64,000 bases of DNA from Nostoc sp. NOS(2021) (GTDB lineage: Bacteria; Cyanobacteriota; Cyanobacteriia; Cyanobacteriales; Nostocaceae): contig NZ_JABXKM010000099.1 in assembly GCF_017115025.1 (NCBI RefSeq), positions 27,903-91,902 of the forward strand, written 5' to 3'. Under the pieces are notes generated by a model. The model was not told the origin of the DNA. It ran no database searches and saw nothing but the letters and a program-made list of their open reading frames with translations. Position numbers and translations under genes: made by a program. Below are positions 52,849 through 62,108 of the stretch, in pieces. Each line of letters begins with the position of its first letter. Position 1 is the first letter of the stretch.

Positions 52849-53427
52849 TTAAGAGAAAAGCAATTTATCTGGTAGACCGATGTAGTTACCAATTTCACAC
52901 TTTGCTAATATTTCTGCTGTTTTTTCATCAATAGAACTACCACTAAACAAAACTACGGCTATTATGCCTTTGTGCAGTTCTGAAAGAGGTTGATTTTCTA
53001 GTAGTTTTTTGCCACTGATACCAAGTTTACTGTTATTAAGTTGACCCAGTACAGGCAAAACTCGAAAACTATAGTTATAATTTTGTGTATTCCATAAATA
53101 ATCTAACTTTCCCAAAGAGAAGATTGTGTTAAATTGACTGTTTAATCGCTGAAGCATTTCACCGCCAAAATCAGCTAGCACGAGTAAATGTTTTAGAAAG
53201 AGATTTGCTGACATATTTGAAGAATTAACAATTTGAAATAATCCCTCTAAGCTAGACACATCAACGCTCAAAATAGCAATAAATTGGTCTTGAGTTTCAA
53301 TGAGTTTTGGAATTATGCTAAGTTCAGCTTCTTGTCTAGATAATTCTGAAGGCCAAAACATAGAGGCTAACTTACGCAGTTCCTCAACGGTTCTGTGATA
53401 ATTTGGATTCAGCATAGTAACCCGCAT
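52849..53427 (-). CDS. Unrecognised protein, probable restriction or accessory partner of the methyltransferase
   Basis: 192 aa from the ATG at 53427 (ATGs at 53415 and 53481 are alternatives). No family is recognised. A helical N-terminal part (TVEELRKLASMFWPSELSRQ) leads to LLVLADFGGEMLQRLNSQFN and a C-terminal half rich in beta strands (NYSFRVLPVLGQLNN). No convincing PD-(D/E)XK triad was seen. It lies 107 bp upstream of the methyltransferase, the place expected of a restriction enzyme. It could be complete or a truncated N-terminal part. Confidence 0.55.
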   Translation of the reverse strand: MRVTMLNPNYHRTVEELRKLASMFWPSELSRQEAELSIIPKLIETQDQFIAILSVDVSSLEGLFQIVNSSNMSANLFLKHLLVLADFGGEMLQRLNSQFNTIFSLGKLDYLWNTQNYNYSFRVLPVLGQLNNSKLGISGKKLLENQPLSELHKGIIAVVLFSGSSIDEKTAEILAKCEIGNYIGLPDKLLFS

Positions 53428-53465
53428 TCCGTAGGTGCGATCGCAAAATATTGTATTTTTGAAGC

Positions 53466-53582
53466 ATGAGAGATTCACCATTAGATATCAGAGTACAAGA
53501 TATTGAACACTGTGGTATAGTCGCTCTTATATGTGATGAGATGAACCTAAGTAAGTCGGCACGAATTAACCTAACTATGTAA
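53466..53582 (+). pseudogene. N-terminal remnant of a DUF4277 (IS1634-type) transposase
   Basis: ATG at 53466 opens MRDSPLDIRVQDIEHCGIVA then LICDEMNLSK, the conserved start of DUF4277 transposases. It stops after 38 codons with no further transposase sequence. It overlaps the 5' end of the opposite-strand gene. Confidence 0.6.
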
Positions 53583-53608
53583 CAAAATGTAAAACCATCA
53601 AAGTCCTT

Positions 53609-53641
53609 GCGATTGCTTCTCTACGAGACGCTACGCGAACG
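53609..53641 (+). repeat. Intergenic copy of the REP-like element
   Basis: GCGATTGCTTCTCTACGAGA followed by CGCTACGCGAACG aligns with the copies read in frame at 3964 and 5222. It is non-coding here. Confidence 0.75.
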
Positions 53642-53722
53642 TTGCACTCCGTTTCACTCGCAATGACATACTTGTAAATTTTCCCAACCACCTACTTAGT
53701 AGAGCAAATAAACCGTCTATTA

Positions 53723-53908
53723 GTGGGACTTAGACAAAAAACACCCATAAAAAAATAGCCTCAAATGTATATACAAAGAGGCTTTGACATCGTTTTGCTT
53801 GAGTTTTTGCTATATCTGGGTTTGGGCCATTTTTGAGCATTTAGTGTATTTCCCTTACCCTGCATTAATTTGAGGCTTGTTTCTCACTCAAAAATGTTTA
53901 AGTCCCGC
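53723..53908. mobile_element. 186-bp MITE-like element with TA target duplication
   Basis: Ends GTGGGACTTAGAC and, inverted, GCGGGACTTAAAC, flanked by TA on both sides (53721-53722, 53909-53910). This is the pattern of IS630/mariner-type non-autonomous elements. The interior is AT-rich with no gene. Confidence 0.72.
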
Positions 53909-53919
53909 TAACTTGGCTT

Positions 53920-55119
53920 TCACCACTGTCCTGAATTATCTTCCTGTTGCAAACCTATCAACTGTCGCCGCTTCCAAGCATAGTGAAGAATATTAATTCC
54001 GAGTTCCTGAGCTGTACGAATGGTCAATCTGGGTAAATTCAATTCTCTATCTAGTCCCCAAGCAGTTGCTATATCTCCAATCGCTAAAATAATTCCTCCA
54101 CCGATTAACAGTTTAATCTGTTGTTGATTAACCATTGGCAAGGCAGCAAATAAGAACGGTTTTGTCCTTAAAGGATGACTCCGTTGCAATTCTTCTAAGG
54201 GTCTTAAAGGACTTTCTAACTGTTGTGCCAATGCTTGAGTACTCTCAATCAGAGAATTAGCATTTGTTGGTGCATCAACTATAAGCACACCACCTAAATT
54301 TAAGTAATTTTTTAGCGATTCAAATTCGAGACTATTTAAAGATATGGCTTGTCCACCTGTCAGATAAAGTATGTCATAGTCTTGGATATTTTCTCCTAAA
54401 GAAACCTGACCTGGTTCATCAGCCCCTCGCAAACTGGGATATAGGGGTTCTACTGCTTGTAACAAGTACGAAAGGCTGAAAAAATTACGCGCACATTCAG
54501 GATCACTATGATTCGCCTGCGCCATACACACAAGTGCTTGAGGACGCATTTGTGCCTGACGGCGATAACGCAAATCAATATTGTTATATCCAGGAAAGAA
54601 AGCATCCGCAGGTTGATTAATTTCAGTATGTCCGGGTTGCAGAAGTATCCGGCATATTTCTATTTCTGAACTGGCTGGTATAGAGTTTATTTGGTCAATT
54701 CTATAGGTTTCTTGAACAATATCCCTTTGCTGTCCGCGCCGCAATTCATCAGGGTCTACATAGCTAACTACTAAGTAGATCATGATTGGTTCTGAACTTG
54801 CTACTTCTATATCAATAGGAAAATCATAAGAGGTCGGTACAACAATTAGATTACCTGCTAAATCAATTGCAATACCAGGCTGAATTTGCACCCAACGTCC
54901 ATCTCGATATTTAGCTTCTACTTGGCTGGGGGCAGTCACATCTCGAACGCCTAAACCGCAGACAATTCCTGGTTGGTTTAAACTTTGATATTGGGCATTT
55001 TGCCGATTACGGTGGTAATCATGGGCTGTGCGCCAGCGTTCTGCATTGATTAGTAAACCGTCTGCGGCTTGCAGGCGTTCAAAGGATTTGATTGGTGGAG
55101 GTGGGAAAGGATGGGACAT
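53920..55119 (-). CDS. DUF4159-containing protein of the CIS operon
   Basis: 399 aa. The N-terminal half (LLINAERWRTAHDYHRNRQN, GIVCGLGV, VQIQPGIAIDLAGNLIVV) resembles a domain found in phage-tail and CIS gene clusters. The C-terminal half is DUF4159-like with a glutamine-amidotransferase-type fold (YDILYLTGGQAISLNSLE, YLNLGGVLIVDAPTNANSL). No catalytic Cys-His is obvious. It is the last gene of the operon, next to short repeats; a structural or assembly role is inferred. The ATG at 55119 replaces an upstream in-frame non-ATG start. Confidence 0.75.
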   Translation of the reverse strand: MSHPFPPPPIKSFERLQAADGLLINAERWRTAHDYHRNRQNAQYQSLNQPGIVCGLGVRDVTAPSQVEAKYRDGRWVQIQPGIAIDLAGNLIVVPTSYDFPIDIEVASSEPIMIYLVVSYVDPDELRRGQQRDIVQETYRIDQINSIPASSEIEICRILLQPGHTEINQPADAFFPGYNNIDLRYRRQAQMRPQALVCMAQANHSDPECARNFFSLSYLLQAVEPLYPSLRGADEPGQVSLGENIQDYDILYLTGGQAISLNSLEFESLKNYLNLGGVLIVDAPTNANSLIESTQALAQQLESPLRPLEELQRSHPLRTKPFLFAALPMVNQQQIKLLIGGGIILAIGDIATAWGLDRELNLPRLTIRTAQELGINILHYAWKRRQLIGLQQEDNSGQW

Positions 55120-55124
55120 AAGTA

Positions 55125-55166
55125 ATTCAAAATTCAAAATTCAAAATTCAAAATTAAGAAAAGCTC
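55125..55166. repeat. TTCAAAA short tandem repeat
   Basis: Four units of AATTCAAAATTC type at the 5' side of the DUF4159 gene. Common Nostocales intergenic repeat. Confidence 0.75.
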
Positions 55167-55207
55167 ACGCAGAGGCGCAGAGTCGCAGAGAGAAGAAGTT
55201 TGATATT

Positions 55208-56242
55208 TTATTGGTTAGGAGGATTTTCGATAGATAGTTCATAGGTGCAAAAAGCAGGTTTTTCTTGTTCTATGATTCTTTGAAGAAGTTGTTCGTTGAT
55301 GATGCCACCGGAAATGTTGGAACGCAAACGCACTATAAAGTGATATGGTTGCCCACCTGCTAAAACTGCATTTCCTAATTGTGCCTCTCCTATAATAAAA
55401 CTTGGGCCAAAAGGTTCTGTAATACTAATATGTTTATCAGCTTCATTAGGTAAATGTTCGTCTAGAGGTAAACCAGTATAAAGATGTAAATAGAGACGTA
55501 ATCCTTTACGAGTTCCCCGCCAGCGATAAAGTTCTACAGCACGGCGAATTAAACGCCGCTGTTGCTGGAGATCCCAAATTGAATCTACTTGCCAAGCAAC
55601 CCAGTGAGCCATAAAGGGTAGTAGTGCTTGCGGTGCTGTCAAGGGATCGAGGTTTGCCCACATGACGTTGTAACTATCAACTATTGGTTGAAAAGCTTGC
55701 TCAAATATCTTCATGAAGCGACCAATAAAGTCTACTTCCCGATACAAAATTGGCAAGAATTCCATGTAGGCAGTGTAGGGACGGATGTATAAATCGAAAT
55801 ACTCGCTTCTCTCGATTTGTTCGTTGTCAGTGCCTGGGTCTATGTGTAGAGTAATTAGGCTGCGAAAATTGAGCGCTAGTTTGTCTTTTTTTCCAGGGGA
55901 AATTGCTTCTTGGTCTTCAAAAAATGTGTCGGGAATTGAGAAGTAGAGGACAGCATCCATTTGTCCGCGAGGCGGTATCTCACTGCCTTCTGTGCCAATC
56001 TGACACCACTGGGACGGAAAGTTTCCTTCAACGCTTAAGCTCACCCGCAAAGAACGCTGTTCTAAGTTTTGCACTTGCACAATCATCTCGCTGGGATGCC
56101 CAGGATGCAAGAGTAAACTACGTCCAGCTACATCCATGTTTTCCGCATTTGCAAATGCTAAACCTGCCACAGGTAAAGCTTCGGGAATTTGCATTGGGGT
56201 TAATTGAATGCGTACAGCTGGACTAGAGCGACTTTGAACCAT
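55208..56242 (-). CDS. Phage tail protein I-like baseplate component (TIGR02242 type)
   Basis: 344 aa. The C-terminal half carries the diagnostic segment EFLPILYREVDFIGRFMKIF, then LDPLTAPQALLPFMAHWVAW and RRAVELYRWRGTRKGLRLYL. The N-terminal half is a beta-rich domain (VAGRSLLLHPGHPSEMIVQV). It is the CIS equivalent of the tail/baseplate protein that connects wedges to the tail fibres. AGGAAAG precedes the ATG at 56242. Same strand and order as in other CIS operons. Confidence 0.88.
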   Translation of the reverse strand: MVQSRSSPAVRIQLTPMQIPEALPVAGLAFANAENMDVAGRSLLLHPGHPSEMIVQVQNLEQRSLRVSLSVEGNFPSQWCQIGTEGSEIPPRGQMDAVLYFSIPDTFFEDQEAISPGKKDKLALNFRSLITLHIDPGTDNEQIERSEYFDLYIRPYTAYMEFLPILYREVDFIGRFMKIFEQAFQPIVDSYNVMWANLDPLTAPQALLPFMAHWVAWQVDSIWDLQQQRRLIRRAVELYRWRGTRKGLRLYLHLYTGLPLDEHLPNEADKHISITEPFGPSFIIGEAQLGNAVLAGGQPYHFIVRLRSNISGGIINEQLLQRIIEQEKPAFCTYELSIENPPNQ

Positions 56243-56352
56243 AACTTCTTTCCTGATTACCAAATGTAAATGGGTTTATCCTTTGTCCTTTATCCTTTGT
56301 CAGTTGTTGTTTGCAAATGACAAATGACCAATGACAAATGACCAATGACTAA

Positions 56353-58548
56353 TCAGCGATTAATGATCTGGATATCGTGATTTGAACGTAGATTGGTATC
56401 AGCCCAAGAACATATCAAACCTTCCGATCCTGGGTCAATCAATTGTTCTGGCGATGGTTGTCGTCGCCAATTTTCTCCTTGCTTGCGGATGGGAAACAGC
56501 AAGACGGGGCCTAAATGACGCACGCCTGGGGTTTGTTGCAGTAAGGCTACAATATCTGATGTATAAACTGGTCGCCCAAATGGCCAACCTTTGCCGTCCA
56601 TGCCTCCAGTTAATGGATTTAAATATTTATACAACGATCGCCTTAAATTCCGACGAATTTCTTCTCTGGCAAAAGGGTTGTCGTATGCTGGCTCTAAAGC
56701 AACTTCTGTCTGTACAGAAACACCTACATAATTTGGTTCTTGTAATTCTATTTGTACCCCTAATAAGCGTCTTTCATCTAAGTAACTTAAAATTTGCTCT
56801 TGGAGTGCATTACTGAGAGCAAAATCTTCTGGTGTCATGCCATCGCCTTGGGCGATCGCATCTGTGTTTGCATAGGGAACTATCAGTAAACTAACTATAC
56901 CAGCTTGTCTTTGAGAATTCGCTGGCAAACAACGGACGCGAGCGATCGCACCAGCACCCGCCTGTTGAGCTAAAACTTCAAAATCTTCGGCAGTGACGGC
57001 GCGATCGCGCGTGCGGAGGATGCGCGGAGCCTTGATCACAGCTTGCTCCAGCGATTCGGCATCTGCACCATTGATTGCTGGGACACGATTGATCACACTA
57101 GCAATATATGGATATGCAGACTTCAAAAACTGGATTGCCCCAGGTTGAACATTGCCTTCTCTACCACCACCTGTACGATAAGCAACCATTTTAATCTCTG
57201 AGCCACGGGGAGGAATTGCGCCGTACTGGTGTTCAGACTGGTTATTTTCAATAACTTGTACAGATGTGTCATCTAGTGATGGTTGCTGGATTCGCGTTCG
57301 CACGTATGTTTGCTGTTTAAGTTGGCTAGGTTCCCGAATCAGCGGCCCAAATTGAATTGTACCAGTGATCGAATCGATGGTGTAATGAAAGTGATGGGGC
57401 CCAGAATCTGCAAAATCTCTCACCTCAGTCCACTTCTGAGGCAATCCACCAGCGGGAGTAACTAAAATATACTCATTTTCTCGGCGTTCTAAAATCGGTG
57501 CGCTTTGTAATTCAAAAGTCTGACCGGGTGTACCATCACTAATTCCTAAGCGCTCATCTTCAATAAAGGTACTGTGACTAGCCCTAACTGTACCGCCAAT
57601 TGACCGCACTGCTAAACCAGTAATTCGTGGTGGACGATTGTAACCAGATTGATTCGCTTCTGTAGTCATAAAGCTACAGCGTAGCCAGCGACCCCGGTAA
57701 GAGGTAAAGTTGGTAACAGGCCAATTTTGCGGTAAATGCAGACGGATATCTGCTCCTTCAGACGGATTACCACCCTGTTCAGCGAGTTCGTAAAAACTGA
57801 AGCCGCGAGTCTCATCATCTGACTCTTGAAATAAAACTGGTTGCCAATGTTCTCCATCCCAGGCTGACCACCTCCGAGGCGGTTGATTGGGGTTAATACC
57901 AGCTGGCGTAGCTGCGGCTCCTTGAAAAGTAATATCTAGAACATTACCATCTAGAGGATCATCAGAAGCGATCGCTAAATAAAAGCAGTTACCAGGCTGG
58001 GGTTCCTCCTCAAATATCGGTTGTTCATTACCTGTCCAGTAACCGTTAGATTCACGATTCCATGAACTTGTGACTCTTTCTCGCAAAGATTGGGGAATAT
58101 CCTCGGTGGTTTGGGCAGTTAAAAAGTGTTGTATGCGGGGGTTGCCGATAATTAGAGGAGAATCTGTACTAAAGGTAATAGCTTCTGTAGTTTCAGTTTG
58201 GATCGTTGAAACTTCTAATCCTGCCGGAATAGTGTAGGCTTCAGGCAGTGCAGCGCTTAAATAAAAAGTTAATTCCGTGCGGGCTGGGGCGGGAGGTTGG
58301 AGACGAATACCCAGTAATTCTAGAAAAGCGACATAATTTTTGCGAGGAACTTGGTTAAATCTGAGCAACATCTGGTCAGTTAACCAAGCAAATAACTCAA
58401 TTAGCGTAATTCCTGGGTCACTGAGGTTGTGGTCTGTCCATTCTGGACAGTAGCGAGGAATACGCATAATACATTCTTCCACCAAATCATCGAAGGCGCG
58501 ATCGTCTAAATTGGAAGAAGGTAATTTTGGTAGAAAGTCAAAGTTCAC
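56353..58548 (-). CDS. Baseplate assembly protein J-like (TIGR02243 type)
   Basis: 731 aa. N-terminal DRAFDDLVEECIMRIPRYCP and PEWTDHNLSDPGITLIELFA are diagnostic of this family; the C-terminal half contains KAPRILRTRDRAVTAEDFEV and GVSVQTEVALEP, the gpJ-like core. It forms the baseplate wedge with gp25. It starts at GTG with GGAGG close upstream and overlaps the gp25 stop as GTGA, so the two are translationally coupled. Confidence 0.92.
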   Translation of the reverse strand: MNFDFLPKLPSSNLDDRAFDDLVEECIMRIPRYCPEWTDHNLSDPGITLIELFAWLTDQMLLRFNQVPRKNYVAFLELLGIRLQPPAPARTELTFYLSAALPEAYTIPAGLEVSTIQTETTEAITFSTDSPLIIGNPRIQHFLTAQTTEDIPQSLRERVTSSWNRESNGYWTGNEQPIFEEEPQPGNCFYLAIASDDPLDGNVLDITFQGAAATPAGINPNQPPRRWSAWDGEHWQPVLFQESDDETRGFSFYELAEQGGNPSEGADIRLHLPQNWPVTNFTSYRGRWLRCSFMTTEANQSGYNRPPRITGLAVRSIGGTVRASHSTFIEDERLGISDGTPGQTFELQSAPILERRENEYILVTPAGGLPQKWTEVRDFADSGPHHFHYTIDSITGTIQFGPLIREPSQLKQQTYVRTRIQQPSLDDTSVQVIENNQSEHQYGAIPPRGSEIKMVAYRTGGGREGNVQPGAIQFLKSAYPYIASVINRVPAINGADAESLEQAVIKAPRILRTRDRAVTAEDFEVLAQQAGAGAIARVRCLPANSQRQAGIVSLLIVPYANTDAIAQGDGMTPEDFALSNALQEQILSYLDERRLLGVQIELQEPNYVGVSVQTEVALEPAYDNPFAREEIRRNLRRSLYKYLNPLTGGMDGKGWPFGRPVYTSDIVALLQQTPGVRHLGPVLLFPIRKQGENWRRQPSPEQLIDPGSEGLICSWADTNLRSNHDIQIINR

Positions 58549-58958
58549 GATTCCTCCCCAGCTGAAACCAAATAATAAGGATAAACAAAACTATAAATAT
58601 CGGGGCCGTCTTTGAGTCGATAATTGATGATGATATCCACTCTGCCACGCACAGGGTCAGGATCAGTGAGAACTTCATCGATAATAATGCGTGGTTCCCA
58701 AACTTCTAAAGCTTCCAAGACATAAAGACGAATTCGCAGTAGGGTATCGCTATTCAAGGTTGCAAACGCCAGTTCTGACAAGCGCGAACCAAACGTAGGT
58801 CGATAAACCCGCTCACCTACTCCCGTGCGGAGGATAATCCAAATAGATTCTTTAACTTTTTGATCTTCACGGCTAAGTTGTATCCCACCTTGCACACTTA
58901 AATGCAGTGGATAAGCCCAACCTGTTCCCAAATAGGCTCGTTGACGACCATAAACCAT
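58545..58958 (-). CDS. GPW/gp25-family baseplate wedge protein
   Basis: 137 aa. Motifs LGTGWAYPLHLSVQGGIQLS, ESIWIILRTGVGERVYRPTF, GSRLSELAFATLN and PRIIIDEVLT match gp25/Afp9, the wedge that initiates sheath assembly. The ATG at 58958 is taken; a GTG three codons upstream (58967) is also possible. It is separated by a 770-bp repeat-bearing region from the PAAR gene upstream. Confidence 0.93.
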   Translation of the reverse strand: MVYGRQRAYLGTGWAYPLHLSVQGGIQLSREDQKVKESIWIILRTGVGERVYRPTFGSRLSELAFATLNSDTLLRIRLYVLEALEVWEPRIIIDEVLTDPDPVRGRVDIIINYRLKDGPDIYSFVYPYYLVSAGEES

Positions 58959-59284
58959 ATCTGGCACTTAGACAGCTGTTACATGGATATCTTCAAAGAT
59001 ATCGCCACAGAAGGTTTAAGCCTATTCGCCAAAGGTCGAGGTTGAAGAGGCAGGGGGGTAGGGGAGGTAGAGGGAAAAGCCGCTTAATAAGCGGGTTTCT
59101 CAAGTTGGCATAGATATAATTCTGACTTTTCACAGGATCTGGAAAACCTCACTTCTATTTCTCTCTCCTACAAGGAGAGAGACTTTAAATTTTCCCCCTT
59201 CCCGACACGGGAAGGGGGCTAGGGGGTTAGGTCAATCGTTAGCTTTTCAACATGACCTGAATTGTCAGATATAATCATGTCCAT
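58959..59284. other. Spacer with intergenic repeats
   Basis: No gene seen. It holds a small CCGCTTAATAAGCGG hairpin (59080-59094), a GGAGAGAGAC / CCCTTCCC..GGGAAGGG repeat (about 59150-59240) shared with 19.5 and 33.6 kb, and ATAATCATGTCC (59270-59281), resembling the end of the MITE at 7145. Confidence 0.55.
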
Positions 59285-59671
59285 TTAGTTAACAGGTGAT
59301 GCGTTAGTCACGACAGCTTCACCATTCATAACCACAGTTGAAGTTGTGGTAACAACAGCTTTAATTTTTCTAATCACACAATCAGTTGTGGTTACCACAG
59401 CTTCACCATTCATAACCACAGTTGAAGTTGTGGTAACGACAGCTTTAACTTTTCTAATCACACAATCAGTTGTGGTTACCACAGCTTCACCATTCATAAC
59501 CACAGTTGAAGTTGTGGTAACGACAGCTTTAACTTTTCTAATCACACAATCAGTTGTGGTTACCACAGCTTCACCATTCATAACCACAGTTGAAGTTGTG
59601 GTAACGACAGCTTTAACTTTTCTAATCACACAATTAGTTGTGGTTACCACAGCTTCACCATTCATAACCAC
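59285..59671 (-). CDS. Possible repeat protein of the CIS operon
   Basis: 128 codons, no stop, made of 28-residue repeats (each holding VVMNGEAVVTTT and CVIRKVKAVVTTT). It is in the operon direction but has no ribosome site, and the plus strand is open too, as expected from an 84-bp period. Substitutions between units change residues (D/N, V/I) about as often as not. Coding is doubtful. Confidence 0.25.
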   Translation of the reverse strand: MVMNGEAVVTTTNCVIRKVKAVVTTTSTVVMNGEAVVTTTDCVIRKVKAVVTTTSTVVMNGEAVVTTTDCVIRKVKAVVTTTSTVVMNGEAVVTTTDCVIRKIKAVVTTTSTVVMNGEAVVTNASPVN

Positions 59672-59680
59672 AGTTGAAGT
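59315..59680. repeat. 84-bp tandem repeat, four full copies and a partial fifth
   Basis: Copies begin (AGCTTCACCATTCATAACCA) at 59315, 59399, 59483, 59567 and 59651 and are nearly identical. Each holds two hairpins: CCACAGTTGAAGTTGTGG and CACAATCAGTTGTG. The period is a multiple of three. Confidence 0.95.
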
Positions 59681-59732
59681 GTAAATAAGCTTTAGATAAA
59701 GCTTGATTCCCTCTGCTCTTTTGCCTCTTTAA

Positions 59733-60230
59733 TCAGCCGCGAATCAAAACAGTGGGATTACCTTTGATAATTTTATTCGGTGGCCCTAATGCTTCTATAA
59801 TAGTATCGCCCATACGACAGGCAGGCAGGTTGTTAATCAATACTGTCTTGCTACCGTCAATTACAACACCGGGGCCATGTGGAGGTACGGGCGAGGGTGT
59901 GACGCAATTATGAATATCAGCACCGGCGGCAGCAGCACTAATTGTGCTACCCATAGTAGCTGATGCTGTTGTCTTTGTAGTTTGTTCGGCGGCTAAAGCA
60001 GCAGGTGCCCCTGGTGTACCAGCCGCCGCCTTAGTAGCAGTCTCAGCTGCTAGGACAACCGTATCAGAAATTTGTTTGGCAGATAGCAAAGCCGGTACTG
60101 CTGCTGCAAGCACACCCCGCCACGCAGGTAAAGACCCAATCAACACATTGCGACTACCTGGGCCTCCTGTCAATACTGGCGGTAAGGGATGCGCTACATT
60201 GTCGGTAATTCTTGCTGCTGGTCTACCCAT
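59733..60230 (-). CDS. PAAR-domain spike-tip protein
   Basis: 165 aa. MGRPAARITDNVAHPLPPVL, GSRNVLIGSLPAWRG, HNCVTPSPVPPHGPGVVIDG and SKTVLINNLPACRMGDTIIE match PAAR proteins that cap the VgrG spike; the Cys/His pattern should bind metal. A 60-residue Ala/Thr-rich insert (about 48-105) splits the domain and is unusual. A strong GGAGG precedes the ATG. It sits directly downstream of the VgrG gene. Confidence 0.93.
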   Translation of the reverse strand: MGRPAARITDNVAHPLPPVLTGGPGSRNVLIGSLPAWRGVLAAAVPALLSAKQISDTVVLAAETATKAAAGTPGAPAALAAEQTTKTTASATMGSTISAAAAGADIHNCVTPSPVPPHGPGVVIDGSKTVLINNLPACRMGDTIIEALGPPNKIIKGNPTVLIRG

Positions 60231-60302
60231 GACAACCTCCTAATAATATTTTTCATGATCAAACTTTAAAAAAGCCGAATCAAAATAATTGGTAATTCGT
60301 AA

Positions 60303-62039
60303 TTAATTAAGGCGAATCATCAGACCTTTGACTGTAATCGTCCCCCTGGCTGAAATGTCTATATTTCCAACAGCATCTAATGACAAATTACCTTTTGATT
60401 CCACTGAAACAGACCTAGCGATGTCGTCCATTGTGATTGTATGACCACGTTTGGTTTCAATCACTATACACTTTTGACTATCATTGAGATAGATTTTGTG
60501 ACCGTATTTAGTTTCTAGGCGAATACCTGTTTTACTAGTGAGTTTATCTTCGTCGATAAACTGTAGAGTATGTCCGACACGAGTTTTAAAGGTGCGTAAT
60601 CTTACGCCACGTTTTGCAACTGAGTCACGCACCTTTTCCGGTGGTGCATCCTTCCCGTTCCATACTCCGCCAATTATATAGGGACGGTGAATATCGCCAT
60701 GCTCAAAACCTACCAGTACTTCATCGTCTATCTCTGGTAAACAGTCGAAACCTCTGTTTTTCCCTGCTCCCAAAGCTACAACTCTCGCCCAGTCACTTGT
60801 ATCTTTTTCTGTGAGGGTGGGAAACTTGACCTTCACTCTACCCCATCCCTCTGGGTCTTGGTTATCAGTTACAATTCCCACTAATAAAGTCTCAGATGGC
60901 TGTAAGCGTTTTTGTGTAGATAGAGTTGTGAATAAGTCACCAGAACGTAGTCCTCGCACGCTGAAATCAGTGTCATAAATCCGATTACTGTAGAAATGGC
61001 GTGTTTCTGTAACATAATACTTACCACTATAGCGATCGCCCATACCCTGAAGATCAATTACTTGCCCCGGTCGAATATCAGGATTCCCCTCTGCCTTGGC
61101 ATCTGCATAAACAAATTCTCCTCCCAGTTCATCACACAGAGCCTGAGCCATAGTCTTTGCTTCTTTTGCGCTAGCAACGGGTTTATCTACAACAATCATT
61201 TCCTGGGACTTAAGATTGGGAAATGCACTACTGGTACTACTTCCTAGCTGATTACCTGTCTCGGTTAATTGCTTCTCTTTCTTAGCTGTTTGGGTAATCA
61301 ATTGTTTCTTGGTATAGTCCCAGGCACGTACTTCCACAGAACTCACCTGTTCAGCACTGGTGACGCGAATACTAAATTTATTAATATCAACTAGCCATTC
61401 TAGTGGTAAAGCTTTCTGAGCTTTTGGTTTGCAAAAATTTATTTGGCCATCTGTAACAAATAGTTCAAAACCAATACGGGCAGCCCTTTCACGCAAAAAC
61501 TCCATATTAGTTTGGTTTTCTTGGAAGACATACTTATGCACTGCGCCACTTAAGTCTATATCGCCAAGTCTTATCCCTACTTCTTTAGCTATTTTTTTGA
61601 CTATGCCGCTATCAGTTTCATTCAAGAAAGAACGATTATAACGACCTCTGTGAAGACGATGGGAAATATCATAGCCGCGAACAATTATATGAGCTTCAGA
61701 TTTTTCATTAAAGTGAACTTCCATCCCTGTAATTTCGCCTTCAATCAAGAATTCTCCTATTTCCTTTTGAAAATTCTTATCTTGAGTAGTACTCGAAGTA
61801 AAACCCAAATTCACTTTCTTACCAATTTTAAACAACTGCTCATATCGCCAAGGCTTGTTTTCTGGTTGGTCAGATGTGGAAATATAGCTATTATGTATTA
61901 CTAGCGTAAACATTGCTGGCAAATGAAGGCTTTCTTCTATTGTCATTTGCAACACATCCTTCATTAATTCAGGCGAAGCGGGTTTTCCGTCTATCTGGAT
62001 TTTAGGTTCGCTTAAATAAAGGCTTTTTTTAGGAGGCAT
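60303..62039 (-). CDS. VgrG-like baseplate hub/spike protein
   Basis: 578 aa. The N-terminal gp27-like hub (LQMTIEESLHLPAMFTLVIH, YDISHRLHRGRYNRSFLNET, QENQTNMEFLRERAARIGFE) is followed by a gp5-like OB-fold (LLVGIVTDNQDPEGWGRVKV, IDDEVLVGFEHGDIHRPYII) and a beta-helical spike with GNLSLDAVGNIDISARG. This is the Afp8/Pvc8 component carrying the PAAR tip. The ATG at 62039 is chosen over a GTG 48 bp upstream. No effector domain is fused. Confidence 0.93.
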   Translation of the reverse strand: MPPKKSLYLSEPKIQIDGKPASPELMKDVLQMTIEESLHLPAMFTLVIHNSYISTSDQPENKPWRYEQLFKIGKKVNLGFTSSTTQDKNFQKEIGEFLIEGEITGMEVHFNEKSEAHIIVRGYDISHRLHRGRYNRSFLNETDSGIVKKIAKEVGIRLGDIDLSGAVHKYVFQENQTNMEFLRERAARIGFELFVTDGQINFCKPKAQKALPLEWLVDINKFSIRVTSAEQVSSVEVRAWDYTKKQLITQTAKKEKQLTETGNQLGSSTSSAFPNLKSQEMIVVDKPVASAKEAKTMAQALCDELGGEFVYADAKAEGNPDIRPGQVIDLQGMGDRYSGKYYVTETRHFYSNRIYDTDFSVRGLRSGDLFTTLSTQKRLQPSETLLVGIVTDNQDPEGWGRVKVKFPTLTEKDTSDWARVVALGAGKNRGFDCLPEIDDEVLVGFEHGDIHRPYIIGGVWNGKDAPPEKVRDSVAKRGVRLRTFKTRVGHTLQFIDEDKLTSKTGIRLETKYGHKIYLNDSQKCIVIETKRGHTITMDDIARSVSVESKGNLSLDAVGNIDISARGTITVKGLMIRLN

Positions 62040-62108
62040 AACTATTATTTTTTTAACTATGAGATTTTTCGAGCAGTCTTGAATCACAAAGTAGTAATCA
62101 ATACTAAT

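Noticed and set aside
59346..59684. Plus-strand frame through the 84-bp repeats
   Set aside because: Opposite to the operon and explained by the period being a multiple of three.
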